From Cryoendolithus antarcticus (Eukaryota; Ascomycota; Dothideomycetes; Cladosporiales; Cladosporiaceae): a stretch of DNA of 64,000 nucleotides. Each line of letters starts with the position of its first letter. Position 1 is the stretch's first letter. The DNA is taken from assembly GCA_002077065.1 (NCBI GenBank), contig NAJO01000002.1:1-64000 (forward strand), in the 5' to 3' direction. Shown here one piece after another: positions 57,692-64,000 of this stretch. The notes beneath the pieces were generated by a model. That model did no database searches, had not been told where the DNA came from, and worked only from the letters and a program-made list of their open reading frames with translations. Position numbers and translations under genes: made by a program.

Positions 57692-60019
57692 TCACACCCC
57701 CGCATTCGGCGGCAGTACACTCCCTCCCACCGCGGCACCCACCCCATGACTCCCAACCCCATTCCCATTAATCCCCATAGCCTGCACACTAGCCGTAACC
57801 GGCGTAACAGCCCCACTCCCCGCACCATCCAACCCCGTCGGCGTCCCGCCCTTACTCTTCATCTTAAGCGTAAGCGGGAACGCATACTCTTCAGTCTCCT
57901 CCTCTTCGGGCAACTTCCAGGCAATGTAGTCTTCCGTCGACAAGCCCTCGCGGCCTTCTTGCAGCGAGGCGAAGTCGCCGGGGGTCATCATACCAGAGCG
58001 TTCGCGGGGCGAGCCGGGGGCGGATAAGGGGCGCGTGAGCTTGACGTTGCCTTCGTCGAAGAAGGAGGGTTCGTCCATGTCGTCGGTGAAGGAGTCGGGG
58101 TAGGCTGGTACACAACTGTCAGTACTGCAGGGTGGTAGAGTGGGGAGACGGCAGAGCATACCTCGTCGCAAAGCAAGTTGCCGCGCCTTAACATACTCCA
58201 TACCCATCCTCTTCCAATCCAACAGATCGCTCAGCCGCTCCGTGCGATTCCGCTGATTGATCCTCTGCCGCTTACTCTTCTTCGTAAACTCATGCATGAA
58301 ATACGTCAGCTGGTTCACACTGTCATCGATGCCCTTCATCCGCCGATCCACAATGTATATCCCGTAGTCTTGTGCATTCTCGATAAGTTCTTCCATGTAG
58401 CATCCGAAACCCGAGAGATTGGTGGTGATGGATGGCACACCCATGACCGTACATTCTGCTGGCGTGTAACCCCAGGGCTCGTAGTAGGAGGCGAAGACAC
58501 CCATGTGGGTGCCACGCACGAAGTCGTCGTAGTCCATTGGTAGCACGGGGTTGGCGGAATTGAGGAACTCGGGGTGGAAGATGACTTTCACGCGATCGGT
58601 GGGGTGGTTGAAGAGCTGGCAGCGCCGGATTTGGTTCAGGATCGGGTCTTCGGCGTCTGTGACCATGTTGTGCGTGACAATAGGAGGCAAGTTGTAGCGT
58701 TTCATGGCGTAGAGGCGGCGACGGAGCATGACTTTGTCTTGTGGCGAGAGGAGATCCTTGTCGTCTGGCGGGTCTTGGCCTTCTTTCCATGCGATGGATT
58801 TGTCGAAGAGCTTTTTGCCGATGTTCTTCTCAATGTTGCCGATCGTGTCGTGCAAGCTCTTCATCACTGCTTGGCCCTTGAGAGCTTCGACTGCGAGGGA
58901 AGTGGTCTGCGCGGGCATGATGATGAATGCAACGACTGTCATGTCAGACCCTGCGGACTTCATCTCGTGATTCAGCCGTGCGAGCGACTCGATGAACATG
59001 TCCACGCCCTTATTCCTGTACTCATACCGTCCTGCAGTGAAGAAGTACAGTGTCTTGTCCAGATCGAAGTCGTTGTGGCCGTAGAAGTGTCCACGCACGA
59101 AGTCATTGATCCGCTCCTTGTTCGTCTGATGCAGGTTCTGGAACTCATGCGTCGCGCTGAACTTCTTGACGTTCAGACCATTCGGCAGGACTCCATCCGG
59201 CTTCCGCTTGAGCAAATGCTCGCTCTCGTACGCTGTGATGTGGGAGACAGTAGTGAAGACATCCGCCGCATGCGCCGCACCGCGTTCTATGCAGTAGCGG
59301 TGGTAGATGCCTCGCTTGCCTGCCTCGGCATCGCAATCGAAGTTTTGCAAGTTGTTGTAGAAGTCGACCGAGCCAGCGCAAAGGTAGCGGCCGAGAAGTG
59401 TAGCATGAGTGGTGAAGATGGTAGTTACGTCGATCTTCCGCTTCTTGCAGAGAGGTAGAGCAACACCAGCCAGCCACTCATGGAACTGCGCAATGACAGC
59501 CCGTTCTTTCTCGTGGTAGACGTACTGAATTTGTCAGTGCTGAACATCTTTTCGCTGCCAGATCAGTCATACCTCGCCCAAGAACCACGCGATCAAATAC
59601 CCAAACACAATCGCCTCATTCGTCTCATGATCATCCGGCGGACTCGGAATGCCCGCCGTACTCCACAAATCCCCCTTCCACTCATCAAGCTTATAATACC
59701 CCGTCCCCGTATCGAACAGCAACACCCTCGGCGCACCGTCGATCAGCCACCGCCCATAAAGCGTCTGGATACCGCGCTCATTCATCGACTGGATCGTAGC
59801 CTTCATAGCCGGATCCTTGGGCTCGATCTCCTCTACTTCGACCGCTGCGGAGGCGCGGTTGAGAGGGCCGAGCAGAGTGTATGTGGAGCCATACTCGGCA
59901 GTGGTGACTTGTGCTTTGGACTTGAGGACTGAGTAGATGCCGCCAACGCGGTTGGCGACTTCGGTTGCGACTTCGAAGAGGACGTGGTTACGCACGTCGC
60001 GGCGGGGGGCTTCGGCCAT
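57692..60019 (-). CDS. GSY1: Glycogen synthase (GT3 family)
   Basis: Exons 60019-59573, 59524-58162 and 58104-57692 give 740 residues. The N-terminal [20 protein letters not shown] is the UDP-glucose-binding loop, then FHEWLAG, the [11 protein letters not shown] segment and NGLNVKKF. The C-terminal Rossmann half has [20 protein letters not shown] with the paired catalytic Glu residues, [11 protein letters not shown], and the Arg-rich allosteric helix [20 protein letters not shown] that senses glucose-6-phosphate. The tail [20 protein letters not shown] carries clustered SP/TP sites like the inhibitory phosphosites of yeast and animal enzymes. It elongates alpha-1,4-glucan in the cytosol. Splice joins restore GE|YVYHEK and RRG|AYPDSF cleanly. 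Confidence 0.96.
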
Positions 60020-60943
60020 GATTGGTGTTGAATGAGTGTGTGGTGAGATGCTGATCTCTGGAGGTGACGGGCTACTGGGAATGCTGTATCAGTACAACAT
60101 CGCGCATGGTTGTAACACGTGAATGTCGAAAGCGGGGAGAGATGTTCCTGGGGTGAAGCTCAAGCTCCGGGAGTCAATGGCATACCAGAATCCACGTACC
60201 TTCTTCGTTTCGTCCCACTGTGAGGGTCGCTCTGAAGCGATCAGGTCGATACTAGGAATAGAAGCAAGGTGCTCTGTCTTCGCAGCTCCATGCACAACGA
60301 GTATTGGTGAGATACAATACTGTTGAATGTCTCATTGAGCGAAGAGGCTGGTAGAGGAAGAGCTCAAGCTTCACGAAGTCTGGCAAATGACGTTGAACTC
60401 CGCACAGACAAGGCCACATGATGGATGAACCCACTCGCTCCCACAGCACTGCACTAACGACATGGAGATATTGGTTTTCTCCACACGATGAACGGCTGTC
60501 GGCCAAACCCTGTACGTGAACGCGATGTGGAGGACTACACGAGCGTGGCTGACTGACGTTGGCTGGGCAAGCTACATGTACGTCTCCAATATCACTTACA
60601 GTAGATGAGACATCCGGAGACCGATGGGTGAGACATTCGCGCATTACTATTACCACCTTCACAGCTACTTGGAGCTACAAATCTCCGAGCAAAGACAGCT
60701 CTCTCCACGTCTCGCCCCGCAAGCCAAACCTGCATCGAGACGATGGGTGGATCACCCTGGTAAAGCCACGCTCAAGTCGGGCCTTTTGTTCAACGTCCCG
60801 CCAAGCCATATCCCACCAAAGCTGCAAGATATGATCGACTGTGCATGGTCTTGAAGCACCGTACACCACCCAGTATTAGTCGTGTTCCCAATGAGACGCA
60901 GAATACCACCGACCATCAGAGATGACATCCAAGCATCGCGACT
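60020..60943. other. GSY1 upstream region, nothing else recognised
   Basis: Promoter side of glycogen synthase. A 76-codon + strand frame (60624-60854) shows no known features. Confidence 0.5.
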
Positions 60944-61351
60944 TCATCCACAACTCCACATCCCGCTCGCCTTCTGGTTCATTCCTCCATCCAACACATC
61001 GCTGACCACACAGGTCGCGTCGTTACCAGCAGGCAGACCAACATGCTCGACTTCCCCTCCCTCCGCGCCGCAAGCAGCATTGCCCTTGTACAGGACAAAC
61101 GTGCAATCCCGGTCTTCCAAGTGAGTGATCGTAGCTGCGTAGGTACGGAAAGTCATGCACCAGTTCTCAGTGAGATTGCCGCTAGCAACTAGCTGGGAGG
61201 CGCAGGATGAGTCGGTGGCGGTGCCTTGGTAGTAGTTTATGGTCGTTGTCAGAGGCGTTGTTGGAGCGGAGCCAGTGGTTTGTGGGCATGGAGCTGCGGA
61301 TGTCAAGAAGGCCATGGCTAGGGCTAGGAGGGAAAGGATGATTGTGTGCAT
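60944..61351 (-). CDS. Small secreted cysteine-containing protein
   Basis: An intronless frame of 135 residues. A clear signal peptide (MHTIILSLLALAMAFLTSAA, cleavage before PCPQ) precedes a mature chain of ~115 residues with seven cysteines (PCPQ, SSCAS, NWCMTF, RDCTF, AACGA, ATCVV, WSCG), enough for three disulfides. No recognised domain. Size, secretion signal and cysteine content fit the class of fungal small secreted proteins, which includes candidate effectors and cell-wall proteins, but nothing in the sequence shows which. It is the last gene before a 1.1-kb gap. Confidence 0.75.
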   Translation of the reverse strand: MHTIILSLLALAMAFLTSAAPCPQTTGSAPTTPLTTTINYYQGTATDSSCASQLVASGNLTENWCMTFRTYAATITHLEDRDCTFVLYKGNAACGAEGGEVEHVGLPAGNDATCVVSDVLDGGMNQKASGMWSCG

Positions 61352-62463
61352 GGTGTCGGTGGTGGACTGAGTAGCTGCTTCGTTGATGCTGCTGAGATAT
61401 CGGTCACTGCTGGGGAGAGGGAGGTGTCGTCTTATATTCGCCGAATTGATGATACTATCGGATCATCCGTTGGCGGTTTGCCACTCTGCTCACGATCGTG
61501 CCTAGGCAGCGCACAGGAGCAATCACTCCTTCGTACCTACGGCTGAGTCTGTGACCGCAGAGAGCTAGCATACGAAAGGGAGGCTTTTTAACCAAGGGAA
61601 ATTCGTGCTGTGTCAATGTAACAGTGTTGAGATAAAAACCATTTCGACTTCTCGCCCAGAGTAAGTCAAGTGATGCCTAAATGAAAAGAGGCAGGAACAA
61701 CGGAAGCTTTAGTCCTACCTTGTGCTGCCTACATGTCAAAGATCAGTGTGCGGGTATCGCGTGAGACGCGACCACAGCATTATCAATCCATGTTGCAGCA
61801 TGGCTGTCGAGCGGTGAAGGGGTATAGTCGGAGTGGCGAAGCTATCGTAAATAGCTCTTGTGCGACATTGGTCTTGTGCGACGCGAGACCTCCGAAGCAC
61901 TCACAGCGACGAGACTGCGCATGCAGCGGCGCATGGTACGAACACGTAACATGTTTTGGGACAGAAGGATGGGTAGCTCTCGCTCTCACCGTGCAATTGG
62001 ACGAACAGCGAGATGCTCATGCTGGAAGCTGGTCCTCGCCGTCGGTGCCATCGTATGCCAGTACAGGCGACTCCGGGCTCGCGCAGGATTGAGTATCCGA
62101 TCATAGCTGAATACCCACAACAACGATACAGACCTGTCCAATATATGGACTGTTGACTGTCTTTGACTATATTGGAAGTAGATTTACGGCCGAGAGTGTC
62201 TGGCCGAGAGTGTCTGCTCGTGGTCCAAGCTTATATCCGCCAGTGGAGACTACCGAGGTCACCTGCGGTTGCGCCAGCTCCTCCACCACGACAAGCGTGC
62301 GAATGTTCGACGTGCTCAGTAATCGCGAAATGCAATAGCCGGTAGGACAACTATTTCCCCACTGTCCCCTTCCATAGCTCCTCTCAATCCATCACCCATT
62401 CCCTGGACCCGCCAGCAAATCTAGTAGGAACAATACAGCGATCTGAATAACGAAGCCGCGAAC
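61352..62463. other. Divergent spacer with a 14-bp tandem repeat
   Basis: Promoter region of the small secreted protein and of the nitronate monooxygenase gene. GGCCGAGAGTGTCT occurs twice in tandem at about 62188-62215. No gene recognised. Confidence 0.5.
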
Positions 62464-63676
62464 ATGCCATTCAACACAGCGCTCACGCGCAAGCTGGGAA
62501 TCAGAGGTAAGTCGCGCAGTCCAAATGATCACGCAGAGACCAACAAGCAACAGTCCCCGTCGTGCAAGGCGGCATGATGTGGGTGGGCTACGCCGAGCTC
62601 GCCTCCGCCGTCTCCAATGCAGGCGGTCTCGGTATCCTCACAGCCCTGACGCAACCCACTCCCGAAGACCTGCGCAAAGAGATCCGTAAGACGAAGAAGA
62701 TGACTAAGTTCCCCTTCGGCGTCAACATTACGCTGCTCCCCTCGATCAACCCGCCAGACTACCCCGCCTACGCCCAAGTGGTGATCGATGAAGGGATCCG
62801 GATCGTTGAGACCGCCGGCAACAGCCCGGGACCGGTGATCAAGATGCTGAAAGAGGCAAATCCTCCTTGTGTGATCCTGCACAAGTGCACGACCATCCGC
62901 CACGCCCTGAGCGCAGTGAAGCTTGGTGTAGACTTCCTCTCAATCAACGGCTTCGAATGCGCTGGCCACGTAGGCGAGAGCGACATCACGAACTTCATCC
63001 TCCTCTCCCGTGCCCGACAATCGATCAAAGTCCCTTTCATTGCCTCTGGTGGCTTCGCAGATGGGCAAGGTCTCGCAGCAGCGCTCAGCTTAGGAGCCGA
63101 GGGGATTAACATGGGCACGAGGTTCATGTGCACGGTCGAGGCGCCGATCCACAACAACATCAAGGAGAGCATCGTCAAGGCGCAAGAGACGGACACGCAG
63201 CTTGTGCTAAGACGATGGACGAACACGAGTCGGTTGTTCAAGAACAAGGTCGCGGAGCAGGCTATGAAGGTAGAGAGGGAGAGCACGACGGGAAAGTTCG
63301 AGGAGATCGCACCCTATGTCTCCGGCGCGAGAGGCCGGCAGGTCTTCCTGAATGGTGATCCAGATCACGGCGTACGTCGCACTCGCCCCTCCACCTCCTA
63401 CACGTGCATACTAACTTCACCCTCTAGGTCTGGACAGCTGGCCAAGTCATCGGCCTCATCCACGACATCCCCACATGCGCCGATCTTGTCGGTCGCATCG
63501 AGACAGAAGCTATCGAGACGCTGCAGAAAGCATCGAGTCTCATTGTTGATAAGCAGCCGGAGCCTGATATTCAGGGCAAGCCCATCCAGGACTCTAGCGC
63601 GAACCCGAAGAGCGAGCATGGGAAGGCTCCGGGAGAGGCGATGATATATGATATTGGCAGGTCGTCGAAATTGTAG
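62464..63676 (+). CDS. Nitronate monooxygenase (2-nitropropane dioxygenase family)
   Basis: Exons 62464-62506, 62554-63371 and 63428-63676 give 369 residues. A TIM-barrel FMN enzyme: VPVVQGGMMWVGYAELASAV, NAGGLGILTAL, FPFGVNITLLPS, the active-site segment GFECAGHVGESDI with the likely catalytic His, PFIASGGFADGQGLAAALSL (FMN phosphate binding) and GTRFMCTVEAP. It oxidises alkyl nitronates such as propionate 3-nitronate to carbonyl products, a detoxifying reaction. Splicing is well supported: GTAAGT to CAACAG joins IR|VPVVQGG, and GTACGT to CTCTAG joins DPDHG|VWTAGQV. No targeting peptide seen, so cytosolic is likely. Confidence 0.94.
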
Positions 63677-64000
63677 ATAAACGTATAGACCTGATCGTCG
63701 TCACGATACAACAATTCTCCAGCCCTCGCAACCGAATTAGCTAGCCTTGTGACCTCTCATCAGCTTAGATCGGAACTTTGTAATTTCCCTCGTTTATTGC
63801 ATTTCACCCATCGCAGCGAAATTGATATGACAATCCTGCGATAGTGTTACGGCTTCGAAAGCAGCGATACTGACTACTCTCGGCATATCTGCTGCCATCA
63901 ACCCCCACCTCAACATGAGCCGATAGGTAGCCGAAGTGCCCCAGACGGGACCCCACTGGATACATGTAGCCGTATACGGCTCTACCGCTGTGTGATGCTT
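63677..64000. other. Window end, nothing recognised
   Basis: 3' flank of the nitronate monooxygenase gene; no further feature seen before the window stops. Confidence 0.5.

Noticed and set aside
60624..60854. 76-codon + strand frame upstream of glycogen synthase
   Set aside because: No domain, signal or splice context; overlaps the GSY1 promoter region.

Overview
The window is the left end of a chromosome from a filamentous ascomycete. It opens with about 21 copies of the telomere hexamer (AACCCT on this strand, TTAGGG on the other). It continues through a decayed subtelomeric zone into ordinary nuclear genes with short introns (mostly 47-71 bp, GTRAGT-type donors, CTRAC/CTGAC branch points, CAG/TAG acceptors). 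Gene content (secreted small proteins, a P450 with several N-terminal membrane segments, Hsp70-like paralogs, single-copy Tra1, Oxa1, Mim1 and Lcl2) fits Pezizomycotina. Dothideomycetes is my guess, not something I can prove from sequence alone.

Region by region. Bases 1-127 are telomere. Bases 421-5529 hold four tandem copies of one F-box-like family, all pointing at the telomere and every one interrupted by in-frame stops or a frame break. From 6.5 to 13.5 kb lie a PhoD-type phosphatase, an FMP42/SLC43-like MFS transporter and a P450. From 14.5 to 18 kb lie LCL2 and NOP10 (divergent pair) and an eIF4E-family cap-binding protein. From 18.9 to 25.3 kb lie a Ulp2-type SUMO protease, an AIG2/gamma-glutamylcyclotransferase-like protein and a PQ-loop membrane protein. 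At 26.3-27.7 kb there is a bZIP factor with a coding minisatellite. From 28.4 to 36.5 kb is an accessory island: four paralogous, signal-peptide-bearing, Hsp70-like actin-fold proteins (one with a premature stop), a DJ-1/PfpI protein and the relic of a small secreted cysteine protein. From 36.7 kb on the content is housekeeping: UBX/SEP Cdc48 cofactor, Mim1, Oxa1, the 3804-residue Tra1, then a 1005-residue lineage-specific repeat protein, glycogen synthase, a small secreted cysteine protein and a nitronate monooxygenase.

Functional links are modest. Mim1 and Oxa1 sit side by side and both serve mitochondrial membrane protein biogenesis. The UBX protein (Cdc48 cofactor), Ulp2-type protease and Lcl2 all touch protein quality control. 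I see no biosynthetic cluster, CRISPR array, rRNA or convincing tRNA. The most unusual material is the family of secreted degenerate Hsp70-like proteins, the uniformly broken F-box-like array, the repeat protein with dibasic-flanked copies, and an in-frame 66-codon extension behind the TAG of the SUMO protease. Exon boundaries below were placed by eye from splice consensus, frame and family similarity.
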